From an uncultured Roseicyclus sp. (GTDB taxonomy: Bacteria; Pseudomonadota; Alphaproteobacteria; Rhodobacterales; Rhodobacteraceae): a DNA stretch of 64,000 nt. The stretch lies in the NCBI GenBank assembly GCA_947489665.1, contig CANLEH010000002.1, forward strand, positions 589,037 through 653,036, written 5' to 3'. Shown piece after piece: positions 1 through 9,116 of this stretch (position 1 is the first letter of the stretch; each line of letters begins with the position of its first letter). The position numbers and the translations under genes are program-made. Under the pieces are notes generated by a model that saw only the letters and a program-made list of their open reading frames with translations, was not told where the DNA came from and made no database searches.

Positions 1-1
1 C

Positions 2-40
2 GATGCCCTGCACGATTTGCAGCGGATTTTCCGACGCTGA
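2..40 (+). CDS. C-terminal end of an upstream gene (partial)
   Basis: The first bases read in one open frame as the last 12 residues of a protein (ending ...LQRIFRR) followed by TGA. The reading is too short to recognise a family. It is supported only by absence of stops and the usual spacing to the next gene, so it may be chance. Confidence 0.4.
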   Translation, partial: DALHDLQRIFRR

Positions 41-131
41 CCAAAGCCGCCCGTGCGCGCCATGTGAGTAGGCGCTTGCCCGCCCCCGCGCCCTGCCCTA
101 AACCCGGCCTCGCGCAAATGCGGAGGCCAAA

Positions 132-1643
132 ATGCTCGACCTGACCTACGACACCCCGAAACCGAAAGTCATCGCCGGTGCCAAGCACGATTGGGAGCTT
201 GTGATCGGGATGGAGGTGCACGCCCAGGTCGCCACCAACGCCAAGCTCTTCTCCGGTGCCTCCACCACTTTCGGGGCCGAGCCGAATTCGAACGTCGCTT
301 TCGTGGATGCCGGCATGCCCGGTATGTTGCCCGTCATCAACGAGGCCTGCGTCGCCCAGGCCGTGCGCACCGGCCTTGGCCTGAAGGCCGAGATCCACCT
401 GAATTCCGCGTTCGACCGCAAAAACTACTTCTACCCCGACCTGCCGCAGGGCTACCAGATCAGCCAACTTTACCACCCGATCGTGGGCGAAGGCGAAGTG
501 CTGGTGGAACTGGGTGACGGCACCGCGCGCATGGTCCGCATCGAACGCATCCACCTCGAACAGGATGCCGGTAAATCTATCCACGACATGGACCCCGCGC
601 TTTCCTTCGTGGACCTCAACCGCACCGGCGTCGCGTTGATGGAGATCGTCTCCCGCCCCGACATCCGCGGCCCGGAAGAGGCCGCCGCGTACCTGCTGAA
701 ACTCCGCCAGATCATGCTCTATCTCGGCACCTGCGACGGCAACATGCAGAACGGCAACCTGCGTGCGGATGTCAACGTCTCCGTCTGCCTGCCCGGCGCC
801 TATGAGCGCTATCAGGAAACGCAGGATTTCTCCCATCTCGGCACAAGGTGTGAGATCAAGAACATGAACTCCACCCGCTTCATCCAGCAGGCGATCGAGG
901 TGGAGGCCAAGCGCCAGATCGCCATCCTCGAAGCGGGCGGCACAATCGATCAGGAAACCCGCCTCTACGATGTCGACAAGGGCGAAACCCGCTCCATGCG
1001 CTCCAAGGAAGAAGCGCACGATTACCGCTATTTCCCTGATCCCGACCTCCTGCCGTTGGAGATCGAACAGGCCTGGGTCGACGACATCGCCGCCCACCTC
1101 CCCGAACTCCCCGACGCCAAGAAGGCCCGCTTCATGGGTGACTTCGGCCTCGCCGACTACGACGCCTCCGTCCTGACCGCCGACCTCGACGCCGCCGCCT
1201 ATTTCGAGGCCGTCGCCGCGAAGACCAACGGCAAACTCGCCGCAAACTGGGTTATCAACGAGCTCTTTGGTCGCCTGAAGAAGGACGACCGCGAGATCGA
1301 GGATAGCCCGGTCACCCCCGATCAGCTCTCGTCGCTGATCGCCTTGATCGAGGCCGACACCATCTCCGGCAAGATCGCAAAAGACGTGTTCGAAATCAGC
1401 TACACGTCAGGCCGCGACCCCGAGGAAATCGTCGAGACCGAGGGCCTGAAACAGGTCACCGATACCGGCGCCATCGAGGCTGCAGTGGATGAAATCATCG
1501 CCGCCAACCCCGACCAGGTCGCCAAGGCGAAAGAGAACCCGAAGCTCGCTGGCTGGTTCGTGGGTCAGGTCATGAAGGCCACGGGCGGCAAGGCGAACCC
1601 CAAGGCCGTGAACCAGATCGTCGCGCAGAAGCTGGACGCGTAG
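132..1643 (+). CDS. gatB: Aspartyl/glutamyl-tRNA amidotransferase subunit B
   Basis: GatB is the kinase/transamidase subunit of the GatCAB complex. It converts Glu-tRNA(Gln) and/or Asp-tRNA(Asn) to the correctly amidated species in the cytoplasm. The GatB/PET112 signature [18 protein letters not shown] lies at about residues 95-112, the opening strand [12 protein letters not shown] at 21-32, and the HLEQDAGK motif at 141-148. The C-terminal third is the helical YqeY/GatB tail. Length 503 is normal for the family. The start has a GGAGG-type ribosome-binding site just upstream (cggaggccaaaATG). gatA and gatC are not in the window, which is common in this order. Confidence 0.98.
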   Translation: MLDLTYDTPKPKVIAGAKHDWELVIGMEVHAQVATNAKLFSGASTTFGAEPNSNVAFVDAGMPGMLPVINEACVAQAVRTGLGLKAEIHLNSAFDRKNYFYPDLPQGYQISQLYHPIVGEGEVLVELGDGTARMVRIERIHLEQDAGKSIHDMDPALSFVDLNRTGVALMEIVSRPDIRGPEEAAAYLLKLRQIMLYLGTCDGNMQNGNLRADVNVSVCLPGAYERYQETQDFSHLGTRCEIKNMNSTRFIQQAIEVEAKRQIAILEAGGTIDQETRLYDVDKGETRSMRSKEEAHDYRYFPDPDLLPLEIEQAWVDDIAAHLPELPDAKKARFMGDFGLADYDASVLTADLDAAAYFEAVAAKTNGKLAANWVINELFGRLKKDDREIEDSPVTPDQLSSLIALIEADTISGKIAKDVFEISYTSGRDPEEIVETEGLKQVTDTGAIEAAVDEIIAANPDQVAKAKENPKLAGWFVGQVMKATGGKANPKAVNQIVAQKLDA

Positions 1644-1681
1644 CGCGGGCGTTTTTCGTTCAAGCGTGTTAGGCTTCAAAG

Positions 1682-2932
1682 ATGACGAGCGGGATCAACC
1701 ACATAGCACCGGATGAGAAGCACCCGTCCGTGGTGAAACTCAAGCTGGACACGACCCGCGATATCAAAGAAGGCCGCATCGACGTTGGCGGCATCTGTAT
1801 TGCGGCCAAGGATTTCGGGGCGCATCCAACGCTGCGCCTCTCAACGGCAAAGGGCGATATCGATCTGGCGTTCAAGGCCGACGAGACCCCGCGCCGCCAG
1901 AAGCGGTTCGCCAAGCTCAGCCTGAATGCACTTGCTTGCGAAATCCAGCAATTCAGCGTGCACGAGGCCGACGTGCCCGCAACCCTGCTCCTGACGTCTG
2001 AGGATGGCACGCAAGAAGCCGTTCTTGCCCAATTCGACGCCCATCCGGTCGAGCAAATCCACGATCAGCTGGTCCGGCAGGTTGAACAGAACGCCATCGA
2101 CATCGACGCACTGGACCTTGCGCTTGCCAGCCTGCCGGAAGACAGTCGTAAATCGGACGAGGGGCAGTTGATGGCGGCCGTCCTCAACATCATGCGTCAC
2201 GGCTATGAAGGGACGGGCGAGGCAGAACTTCGCGCAATGCGCCGCATCTATCGCAGTCGCGAGCGGTTCCTGATGTATCCCCGTTACATTGACCTGCTGA
2301 ACCTCGCCATCGCGCCGGTGGTCTATGGCAACCACGGGCTGACCCAGAAATTCGCGGATATGGAGCTGACACAGGATTTCTGGAGTGCACTCAACGACTT
2401 CCTGGCGTTTCTTGATGCGGAATTCGGGCCCAGCTTCCTTGTCTCCGGCTCCCTGCTTGGCCTGATCCGCGAAGGGCAGTTACTGCCCCACGACGATGAT
2501 CTCGACATCGCCATCGTCCTGCCTGCCAACAACGCTGCCGAAGCCGCAGAGCAATGGAACGGTGTCAAACAGAGGCTTATCGAAAAAGGCATGCTGAACG
2601 AAGGCATGACAGCCACGGCGCGCCTCCCCCTGCTGAAGTCCATTCGGATCGAAGGCGTTCCCACCGATCTTTTCCCGGCCTGGCTTGAGGGCGAAAAGGT
2701 TTTCGTCTTCCCCCATACCTTCGGCGAGTTGGACCGCGCCGACGTGTTGCCGCTGGTCCCCGAGAAACAGTTCAACGTTCCGATCCCGCGCTGCCCTGAG
2801 AAGATGCTGGAAATCAACTATGGCGCCAGTTGGCGCACACCGGATCCGAACGCCAAACTGGATTGGCCACGCTGGAACAAGAATTACCGCGCCTTCATCA
2901 AGTCAAAGGTCTTCTCCGACTGGCAGGCCTGA
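1682..2932 (+). CDS. LicD-family nucleotidyltransferase-fold protein
   Basis: A 416-residue protein whose C-terminal half carries the LicD/fukutin signature: a Ser-Gly-Ser-Leu-Leu-Gly turn at residues 255-260 and the acidic cluster HDDDLDIAI at 270-278. In this family the acidic cluster binds metal for phosphoryl-group (for example phosphocholine) transfer onto glycans. The N-terminal 200 residues match no family I recognise and include a strand-rich segment (about 15-115) and a helical segment (about 125-200). No export signal is seen. It lies 38 bases after gatB on the same strand, but a functional link is unlikely. The acceptor glycan is unknown. Confidence 0.8.
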   Translation: MTSGINHIAPDEKHPSVVKLKLDTTRDIKEGRIDVGGICIAAKDFGAHPTLRLSTAKGDIDLAFKADETPRRQKRFAKLSLNALACEIQQFSVHEADVPATLLLTSEDGTQEAVLAQFDAHPVEQIHDQLVRQVEQNAIDIDALDLALASLPEDSRKSDEGQLMAAVLNIMRHGYEGTGEAELRAMRRIYRSRERFLMYPRYIDLLNLAIAPVVYGNHGLTQKFADMELTQDFWSALNDFLAFLDAEFGPSFLVSGSLLGLIREGQLLPHDDDLDIAIVLPANNAAEAAEQWNGVKQRLIEKGMLNEGMTATARLPLLKSIRIEGVPTDLFPAWLEGEKVFVFPHTFGELDRADVLPLVPEKQFNVPIPRCPEKMLEINYGASWRTPDPNAKLDWPRWNKNYRAFIKSKVFSDWQA

Positions 2933-3001
2933 AGTTGCGCCAAAGCCAGATCGCACGCCTGCCCCTTGCGCCTGCCCCCCAGTCCGATTCATAACCCGCC
3001 C

Positions 3002-3406
3002 ATGAGCATCGAGTACAAAGTCGTCCCGGCCCCCGAAAAAGCGCGCAAACACCGCGGCCTCAAAGGCGCCGCCCTGTTCGCCCATTCGATTGAAACCTTG
3101 ATGAACGAACTGGCCGCCGACGGCTGGCAGTACGTGCGCGCCGATACGCTTCCTCAAGAGGAGCGCGCAGGCCTGACATCGAAAACCACGACCTATCGTA
3201 ACCTTTTGGTTTTTCAGCGTGAAATCGCGCCAGAGGCCGCTGAGCCACGCCCCGCTCCAGCCCCTGAAACGACCACGGAACCTGAGCCCGTCGAGGTGGA
3301 AGAAGACGAGGTCGAAAATCTCTGGCAAGACACAGAGACCACGGATGAAACCGAGCTTGGCGGCGCGCTATTCCCGCACCGTGAGCGCAAGGGCGTGGAT
3401 CTCTGA
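3002..3406 (+). CDS. DUF4177-type small protein
   Basis: A 134-residue protein. The first ~70 residues have the DUF4177 pattern: an opening strand ending in YKVVPAP, a helix containing a long Ala/Leu stretch, then DGWQYVRADTLP and a closing strand LLVFQRE. The remainder is a Pro/Glu-rich acidic tail (about 78-120). The ATG was chosen because homologous proteins begin at the first strand; an upstream in-frame start would add a non-conserved proline-rich stretch. Its 3' end overlaps the end of the convergent BolA gene by 39 bases. No biochemical function is known for the family. Confidence 0.75.
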   Translation: MSIEYKVVPAPEKARKHRGLKGAALFAHSIETLMNELAADGWQYVRADTLPQEERAGLTSKTTTYRNLLVFQREIAPEAAEPRPAPAPETTTEPEPVEVEEDEVENLWQDTETTDETELGGALFPHRERKGVDL

Positions 3407-3625
3407 CATCAGCTCCTTGCCCAATGCTGCATGCACCGCACGATGCTTTGCGATCCGGCTCATGCCCGCGAAACTATCGCTTTGAATAGTAACGTTAAAA
3501 TGGCTCTCTCCGCCCTCCTGAAAGCCCGCATGGCCACGATGCGCTTCGCTTTCATCGACGACCTCCAACACGCTTGGCGCAAATGCCCCACGTAACGCAG
3601 CCTCGATTTTCTCTGCCCGTGACAT
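3368..3625 (-). CDS. BolA-family protein
   Basis: An 85-residue BolA/IbaG-type protein. Members bind monothiol glutaredoxins and [2Fe-2S] clusters, or DNA, and link iron-sulfur trafficking to morphology. The family core is visible: an N-terminal helix (EKIEAALRGAF), a conserved S-H-F-N-V strand at about residues 41-45, and the RIAKHRAVHAALG helix with the conserved His around 61-65. An in-frame ATG 18 bases upstream (MGRAEK...) has a somewhat better ribosome-binding site and could be the true start. It is divergent from the DnaJ-domain gene, with a 76-base shared upstream region. Confidence 0.9.
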   Translation of the reverse strand: MSRAEKIEAALRGAFAPSVLEVVDESEAHRGHAGFQEGGESHFNVTIQSDSFAGMSRIAKHRAVHAALGKELMSEIHALALTVRE

Positions 3626-3701
3626 CTTTTCTGCCCTTCCCATCTTTCCCTCGCCCGTCAAAACCCTAAACTGCTCTCTCCGAGTCGAGAAGGGCACGCA
3701 C

Positions 3702-4337
3702 ATGACCGACAAAGACCCGTTCAACTTTGACCTCCGCGTTTCCACGGATAAGAAGAAGCGCCGCACTGGTCGGCGCGGCATGTCCGGCGCGTTCGAGACG
3801 TCGCAGCGGGTCTGCGAGCATCCCGGCTGCGAGGAGCAGGGCCAATACCGGGCGCCGAAAGGCCCTGATAACCTTGAAGAATTTCGCTGGTTCTGCCGCG
3901 ACCATGTGCGGGAGTACAACCTGAAATGGAACTTCTTCGAAGGCACGACAGAGGCCGAGATGAACGCTCAGATGGATCGTGACCGCGTCTGGGACAGGCC
4001 CACCAAACCCTTCAAGCAATCGGCAGAGGAAAAGGCCTGGGCGCGCCTTGGCATCGAGGATCCGCATCAGGTCCTGGGCCAGAACGCGACGCAAAATCCG
4101 GGCCGCGCCGGGGGAGGCACCAAAGGCCGTCGGCTCCCGCCCACCGAACGCCGCGCTGTCGAGATCCTCGAGGTCAACGACAACGCCACCAAGCCCGAGA
4201 TCCGCAAAGCCTATAAGGCGCTGATCAAGGTTTTGCACCCCGACATGAACGGTGGCGACCGCTCTGACGAAGACCGGCTGCAAGAGGTTGTCTGGGCCTG
4301 GGATCAGCTCAAGGTCTCGCGGAACTTCGCGGATTGA
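3702..4337 (+). CDS. DnaJ-domain protein with N-terminal Cys cluster
   Basis: A 211-residue J-domain protein. The J domain is at the C terminus (about 151-211), with the obligatory HPD tripeptide at 179-181 in a KVLHPDMN context, so it should stimulate a DnaK-type ATPase. The N-terminal 100 residues hold Cys38, Cys43, Cys65 and His68 spaced like a small zinc site, followed by an aromatic-rich segment (WNFFEG). Having the J domain at the C-terminal end is unlike DnaJ itself and marks a specialised co-chaperone. The gene is followed after 4 bases by the DUF1963 gene. Confidence 0.85.
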   Translation: MTDKDPFNFDLRVSTDKKKRRTGRRGMSGAFETSQRVCEHPGCEEQGQYRAPKGPDNLEEFRWFCRDHVREYNLKWNFFEGTTEAEMNAQMDRDRVWDRPTKPFKQSAEEKAWARLGIEDPHQVLGQNATQNPGRAGGGTKGRRLPPTERRAVEILEVNDNATKPEIRKAYKALIKVLHPDMNGGDRSDEDRLQEVVWAWDQLKVSRNFAD

Positions 4338-4341
4338 GGAC

Positions 4342-5373
4342 ATGGGACTTTTTGCCGACCACGCCACTTCCATCCGTGCGCTACGGCAACATACGAACCT
4401 GACAGAGGCTGAAATCGCCCAGTTCGTGGCCCGTGCGCGCCCGGCCCTCACCTTCCGCCGCCGCATCACACCAGAGGGCGACGTCCCTCTTGGAATGTCC
4501 AAGATCGGCGGTCGTCCCGATATGGGCGCAGATCTGCCCTGGCCCATCCGCGCGCCTTATGAGGGCGTGGCTGAAGCCGTGGCAAACTGGCCCGAAGCTC
4601 TGCGCAACGTTTACAGCGCCGAATGGACCGAGGCCTGTATCGCCTACAACTCAGCGCCTGCACCTCTGGGCTTTATTGCACAATTCGACCTCGACACCCT
4701 GTCGTCCCGCCCGGGCTTCGATCCGGCGCTTCCGTCGATGGGGCGTCTGCTGCTTTTTACGGATCCGTCCGGTCATCACTGCGCTGACGCCATGGCCGCA
4801 GCCCAATGGGTGCAGGTGATCCACGACACAACGCCACGCGACCAAATCATCCGCCATGCAACGCCCTCGGCCGTGATAGAGCATTGGAGCACCAGCATCC
4901 TGTTGCAGCAGAACCAGTATTACGGCGGCCCGGAAGCGCCCTGGTCGGAGACCGCCGATTGCGAACGGCTGGACGCCGTTGACGCAATCAGCCTGCCCCA
5001 TGACCGCGCCTGGCAGGCCCCCCAACGCACGCGCGACATTTTGCACGCGCTTAGAGAGGCGCACCTGTCCGGTCTCGAAGATGCAACCGTCTCTGCCTCC
5101 AACTTTGCCGCCGGCATCGCCTTTCACGGCGACCAACTGGGCGGCCATCCCGTCCCGGTCCAAGACAGCGTTCCCGCTGAGATCGACCACCTCACCGGCG
5201 GCGCGCTCGGTCCGGTTGAGGGCTGGCGGTTCCTGTTCCATGTGCAGGGCGAGACCTACCTGCCGCAATTGATGCCCGATTGGCGGGACGGTGATCTCTA
5301 CCTCATGGACCAGCCACCAACGGCAGGCACGGATAGCATCGGGCAGGTCTTCGGTGTTGCGCAGTCGACCTGA
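4342..5373 (+). CDS. DUF1963 / YwqG-like protein
   Basis: A 343-residue protein with DUF1963 features: the KIGGRPDMGADLPWP segment near residue 50, the strand GFIAQFDLD around 108-116, GRLLLFTD, and near the C terminus a water-soluble repeat of LGGHP and a 'WRFLFHVQGE' strand. The start was set at the ATG directly after the DnaJ-domain gene's stop; an upstream in-frame start would overlap that gene by 87 bases. Members of this family have no assigned activity. Co-orientation and 4-base spacing suggest co-transcription with the J-domain protein. Confidence 0.8.
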   Translation: MGLFADHATSIRALRQHTNLTEAEIAQFVARARPALTFRRRITPEGDVPLGMSKIGGRPDMGADLPWPIRAPYEGVAEAVANWPEALRNVYSAEWTEACIAYNSAPAPLGFIAQFDLDTLSSRPGFDPALPSMGRLLLFTDPSGHHCADAMAAAQWVQVIHDTTPRDQIIRHATPSAVIEHWSTSILLQQNQYYGGPEAPWSETADCERLDAVDAISLPHDRAWQAPQRTRDILHALREAHLSGLEDATVSASNFAAGIAFHGDQLGGHPVPVQDSVPAEIDHLTGGALGPVEGWRFLFHVQGETYLPQLMPDWRDGDLYLMDQPPTAGTDSIGQVFGVAQST

Positions 5374-5413
5374 GCCCCTTGCCCTGAGCCGCGCCGCACC
5401 CTAACCCGCCCCT

Positions 5414-6601
5414 ATGGTAAAGCACGTCAACACTCTGATCCTCGGCGCAGGCGCCGCTGGCCTGATGTGTGCGGCCCATGCAGGCCCTGACACGCTGGTC
5501 GTGGACCACGCCAAATCCCCGGGCGAGAAAATCCGCATTTCCGGCGGGGGGCGCTGCAACTTCACCAATCTCCACGCCGGACCTGAGAATTTCCTCAGCG
5601 AGAACAAGCATTTCGCCAAATCCGCGCTGAGCCGTTACACACAGTGGGATTTCATCGACCTTATAGACCGCCACAAGATCGCCTGGCACGAAAAGACCTT
5701 GGGCCAGCTCTTTTGCGATCATTCCGCCAAGGACATCATTGCGATGCTGCTGGCCGAAATGCGCCCTTCAGAGCTTTGGCTGCAAACCGAGATCGGGGAG
5801 ATCACCCATGACGGCAGCCACTTTCACGCGCACCTCGCCCGCGACGGCAAATCCACGACTGTGACTGCCCGCAACCTGGTGCTCGCCACCGGGGGCAAGT
5901 CGATCCCGAAAATGGGGGCGACCGGCCTCGCCTATCGCTTGGCCGAACAATTCGGCCACCGCAATACGGAAACCCGCCCCGCCCTTGTCCCCCTCACCTT
6001 TGATGGCCCCGCCAAGCAACAGTTCGCGGCCCTGTCCGGCACCTCGGTCCCGGCCCGCGTGTCGTGCAACGGCACCAGCTTTGACGAAGGCATGCTCTTC
6101 ACCCATCGCGGCCTGTCCGGACCGTCCATTCTGCAAATCTCGTCCTACTGGCGCGAAGGTGAGAGCCTGTCACTGCACCTGCGCCCCGACCTGAACCTGA
6201 TGGACAACCTGCGCACCCGCCGCCAGACCAGCGGCGGCAAAGCGTTGAAAACGGTTCTGGCCGAACTCCTGCCCAAGGCCTTGGTTCAGCACCTGGCCGA
6301 TGCCGTTCCCATGCACGGCAACCTGGCAGATCAGTCCGACAATGCCCTCACTGCGCTGACAGACCAACTGACGGCATGGCACGTCACCCCAACATCGTCC
6401 GAAGGCTATCGCACGGCAGAGGTCACTCTGGGCGGCATCGCCACCGACGCTCTGTCGTCAAAGACAATGGAAAGCCAAAACCAGCCCGGCTTCTACGCCA
6501 TTGGCGAAGCGGTGGATGTCACAGGCTGGCTCGGCGGCTACAACTTCCAATGGGCGTGGAGCTCCGCCGTCGCCGCAGGCCGCGCGATCCGCGCCGCCTG
6601 A
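5414..6601 (+). CDS. BaiN/HI0933-like FAD-dependent oxidoreductase
   Basis: A 395-residue two-domain flavoprotein. The dinucleotide-binding fingerprint ILGAGAAGLMCA is at residues 9-20. The family-specific GEKIRISGGGRCNFTN stretch follows at about 38-53, LATGGKSIPKMG lies near 160, and the C-terminal FAD contact (GGYNFQWAWSSAVAAGRA) is at about 377-394. Length is typical of the HI0933/BaiN family. Substrates are mostly unknown; the RdsA and BaiN members reduce diverse compounds. It faces trkH convergently across a repeat-rich spacer. Confidence 0.9.
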   Translation: MVKHVNTLILGAGAAGLMCAAHAGPDTLVVDHAKSPGEKIRISGGGRCNFTNLHAGPENFLSENKHFAKSALSRYTQWDFIDLIDRHKIAWHEKTLGQLFCDHSAKDIIAMLLAEMRPSELWLQTEIGEITHDGSHFHAHLARDGKSTTVTARNLVLATGGKSIPKMGATGLAYRLAEQFGHRNTETRPALVPLTFDGPAKQQFAALSGTSVPARVSCNGTSFDEGMLFTHRGLSGPSILQISSYWREGESLSLHLRPDLNLMDNLRTRRQTSGGKALKTVLAELLPKALVQHLADAVPMHGNLADQSDNALTALTDQLTAWHVTPTSSEGYRTAEVTLGGIATDALSSKTMESQNQPGFYAIGEAVDVTGWLGGYNFQWAWSSAVAAGRAIRAA

Positions 6602-6680
6602 CCCCCGCCCCTGCTCAGACCTCTCGGCCCTCCTCACAGCCCGTCTTCCTTGTTTCAAAAATACCTCGGGGGTCAGCGGT

Positions 6681-6721
6681 TTTTCCCGTCGGGAAAAGCC
6701 GCGAAAGGGGGCAGCGCCCCC
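6681..6721. terminator. Paired hairpins between convergent genes
   Basis: Two perfect stem-loops lie back to back: TTTTCCCG-T-CGGGAAAA (6681-6697), then GGGGGC-AGC-GCCCCC (6707-6721). They sit between the ends of the BaiN-like gene and trkH, so they may end transcription from both sides. The surrounding GC-rich spacer contains no gene. Confidence 0.5.
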
Positions 6722-6798
6722 CGCCTGAGAGCAGGCCGCGTCTCGCGGCCAAGCGAGGCAAAAACACGCGGCGCAGCCGCTCCGCCAGATCAGGTCGC

Positions 6799-8247
6799 TC
6801 AGGCCCGCCAGAAGGCCGCCGTGAACAGAACCATCACCGCCATCAACTCCAGCCGCCCGATCAACATCGCGGCCGACAGGATCCACTTTGCCGGATCATT
6901 GACCGCCGCATAGGTGCCGTCCGGCCCGATCATGTCCCCCAGGCCTGGGCCGATATTGCCCAACGCCGCGGCCGCACCAGACACGGACGTGACCACATCC
7001 AGCCCGGTCAGCCCCAGTAGAACCGCTGTGACCCCCAAGGTCACAAAAAACAGCACAAAGAAGGCCATGACCGACGACAGCACCTCTTCGGCCACCGGGC
7101 GCCCCTCGAACCGGGGCTCGAAAATGCCGTGGGGCGCGTAAAGCCGGCGCACCTGCGTGGCCACGGCGGCGAAGAGCAACTGGTACCGGAACACCTTGAT
7201 TGAACACGAAGTCGAGCCTGCACAGCCTCCGATCAGCCCCATGAAGAAGAAGGCAGGCACCGCAACCGCCCCCCAAACCTGATAGTCTGTGCTGGCATAG
7301 CCGGTGCCGGACACGATCGAGATGACGTTGAACAGCCCTTCGCGCAGCGCCGTCTCAGGACCCGTTCCATTGGCAAAGATCCGGTAGAGCGCAAGCCCCG
7401 CCACGATGGTCAGGATGGTCGCCAGATAGGCGCGGATCTGGCTGTCGATCAGGATCGGACGGGCCGTGCCCGCGACCAGCTGGATATAGCGCACGAACGG
7501 CAAACTCGCGAGCAGCATGAAAAACGCGCCCGCATATTCCAACGGCCCCTGGAATACTCCGAAAGACGCGTTGTAGTTTGAAAAGCCGCCGGTGGATATC
7601 GTGGTGAAGGCGTGCATGATCGCATCGAAGGGTGCCATGCCCAGGGCGGAATAGGTCAAAGCGCACATGACGGTCAGCGCGACGTAGATCACGGAAATCC
7701 GGCTGGCGATCTCACCGGCGCGGGGCAGGATTTTTCCGAAGGTGTCAAAGCCCTCGGATCGGAAGATCTGCATGCCACCCACGCGCAGTTCGGGCAGAAA
7801 CACCATCGCCACAACGATGATCCCGATGCCGCCGAACCATTGCATCAGGCCCCGCCACAGGTTCAGCCCCACCGGCAGCGTGTCGATGTCCGTGATGATC
7901 GTGGCACCCGTCGTCGTCAGGCCCGACATCGCCTCAAAAAAGCCGTCCACCACCCGCAACTGGCTGTCGCCCAGGATGAAGGGGAGTGCGCCGAACAGCG
8001 GCAAGACCAACCAGACGCCCGTGGTCAGAATGAAGGTCTGCTGGATCGTCAGCCCCTTGCTGACGCCATTGGCGCAAGCCAGCGTCACGAAGAGGCCAGT
8101 CAGAACCGTGATGGCGCAGGCCTCGGCAAAGGCCCCCCAATGGCCATTGGCCGCCAGAATGTCGGCCACCAACGGCACCAGCATCGTGACCCCAAGGGTC
8201 AGGACCAACAGGCCCAGAACGTAGCCCACCGGGCGCAGATCGAACAT
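6799..8247 (-). CDS. trkH: Trk-type potassium uptake protein TrkH
   Basis: A 482-residue polytopic membrane protein of the TrkH/KtrB superfamily, the K+-translocating subunit that partners with cytosolic TrkA. Four repeated pore (M1-P-M2) units are recognisable: TTGATIITD near residue 110, FTTISTGGFSN near 216, VSGTGYASTD near 313 and AALGNIGPGLGD near 435. Each carries the selectivity-filter glycine. Length and ~10 membrane helices fit the family. TrkA is not in the window. The gene is transcribed away from the cluster of small Tat-lipoprotein genes. Confidence 0.97.
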   Translation of the reverse strand: MFDLRPVGYVLGLLVLTLGVTMLVPLVADILAANGHWGAFAEACAITVLTGLFVTLACANGVSKGLTIQQTFILTTGVWLVLPLFGALPFILGDSQLRVVDGFFEAMSGLTTTGATIITDIDTLPVGLNLWRGLMQWFGGIGIIVVAMVFLPELRVGGMQIFRSEGFDTFGKILPRAGEIASRISVIYVALTVMCALTYSALGMAPFDAIMHAFTTISTGGFSNYNASFGVFQGPLEYAGAFFMLLASLPFVRYIQLVAGTARPILIDSQIRAYLATILTIVAGLALYRIFANGTGPETALREGLFNVISIVSGTGYASTDYQVWGAVAVPAFFFMGLIGGCAGSTSCSIKVFRYQLLFAAVATQVRRLYAPHGIFEPRFEGRPVAEEVLSSVMAFFVLFFVTLGVTAVLLGLTGLDVVTSVSGAAAALGNIGPGLGDMIGPDGTYAAVNDPAKWILSAAMLIGRLELMAVMVLFTAAFWRA

Positions 8248-8432
8248 GGGGCGGAGCGTTGGCCCGCCACTTGCGCGCTGTCAAGAACGCGTCGGCCCCA
8301 ACCACCGAAACGCACAAAGATCGAGGGCCACTAAATTATTGATTTGAGGTATCTTCCTGTCTACCGTGACACTTAACGACAACCCGGATGCGCCTGCCAA
8401 TTGCGCAAACGACACCAAGACCGGGATAGGGG

Positions 8433-8657
8433 ATGGATGATATGGCCAGTGATGGCGCGAAAACCAAAGCCACAAAAACGCTCAGCGACGGCGATATTTC
8501 CACATATGCGCGCCGCGGCGGACCCGCTGCTGGCGGGGCCGGCACAGATGTCGATGCCCATGCGCATACCGATGCAGATGCGGTCGCGACCGACCATGAT
8601 GTCGTGGCAACCGCGCCAACCGATGCGGATGCCCAGGCTCACACCGATAAGGATTAG
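8433..8657 (+). CDS. Small Asp/Ala/His-rich protein of unknown function
   Basis: A predicted 74-residue protein. Its second half is low-complexity and rich in Asp, Ala, His and Thr (repeating HTDADA-type units from about residue 41 on). A GGGATAGGGG stretch just before the ATG is a plausible ribosome-binding site. No membrane segment, signal peptide or recognised domain is present. It stands directly ahead of two paralogous Tat-lipoprotein genes on the same strand and shares their Asp-rich character, so it may belong with them. The low complexity leaves real doubt that it is expressed. Confidence 0.5.
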   Translation: MDDMASDGAKTKATKTLSDGDISTYARRGGPAAGGAGTDVDAHAHTDADAVATDHDVVATAPTDADAQAHTDKD

Positions 8658-8728
8658 CACGACCGGCGCATTCGCGTGCGCTGATGACATTTTCTCACCC
8701 AGCCATTTCCAGCAAGGGAGACCATAAG

Positions 8729-9049
8729 ATGGACGACAACAACCACGACAAGAAGAAGAAGGCCCCCTCTGCCGGGAAGCCTTTGACCGAAGATCAGATC
8801 AAATCGAAGCGCGTTGATCGCCGGACGGTTCTGCGTTCCGTCGGTCTGGCCGGCCTCGGGGCTGGCGCGATGGGTGTGTCGGGCTGTGTCGCCTATGGCG
8901 TGACCGACGTAGACAACGGCAATATCACCGATCCAATCGGTGCGGGCCGTGGTGCCCCGATAGCCTATCGCTCGGGCATTACCGACGCCGACTTTGGTGG
9001 CAACATCACCGACCCGATTGGCCGTGGTCGCGGACGACCCTATTACTGA
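8729..9049 (+). CDS. Small Tat-type lipoprotein with Asp/Gly repeat (copy 1)
   Basis: A predicted 106-residue protein. Residues 1-35 are charged and Lys-rich. Then DRRTVLRSVGLAGLGAGA forms a twin-arginine-like signal ending in a lipobox (GVSGC, Cys about 55), so it is probably exported folded and lipid-anchored. The short mature part has two copies of a unit of the form TD-x-D-x-G-x-I-T-DP-I-G-x-GRG. The ATG preceded by AAGGGAG was preferred over an upstream in-frame start. The next gene encodes a clear paralogue. I do not recognise the family. Confidence 0.75.
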   Translation: MDDNNHDKKKKAPSAGKPLTEDQIKSKRVDRRTVLRSVGLAGLGAGAMGVSGCVAYGVTDVDNGNITDPIGAGRGAPIAYRSGITDADFGGNITDPIGRGRGRPYY

Positions 9050-9116
9050 TAACCAACCTGAACGCGGCCCCGGCAGCATGTCGGCGCCGCACCATGTCAC
9101 TTGAAAGGTGTTTTCG

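Noticed and set aside
6602..6798. Gene in the spacer between the BaiN-like gene and trkH
   Set aside because: Only GC-rich hairpins are seen; open frames are short and have no start signals.
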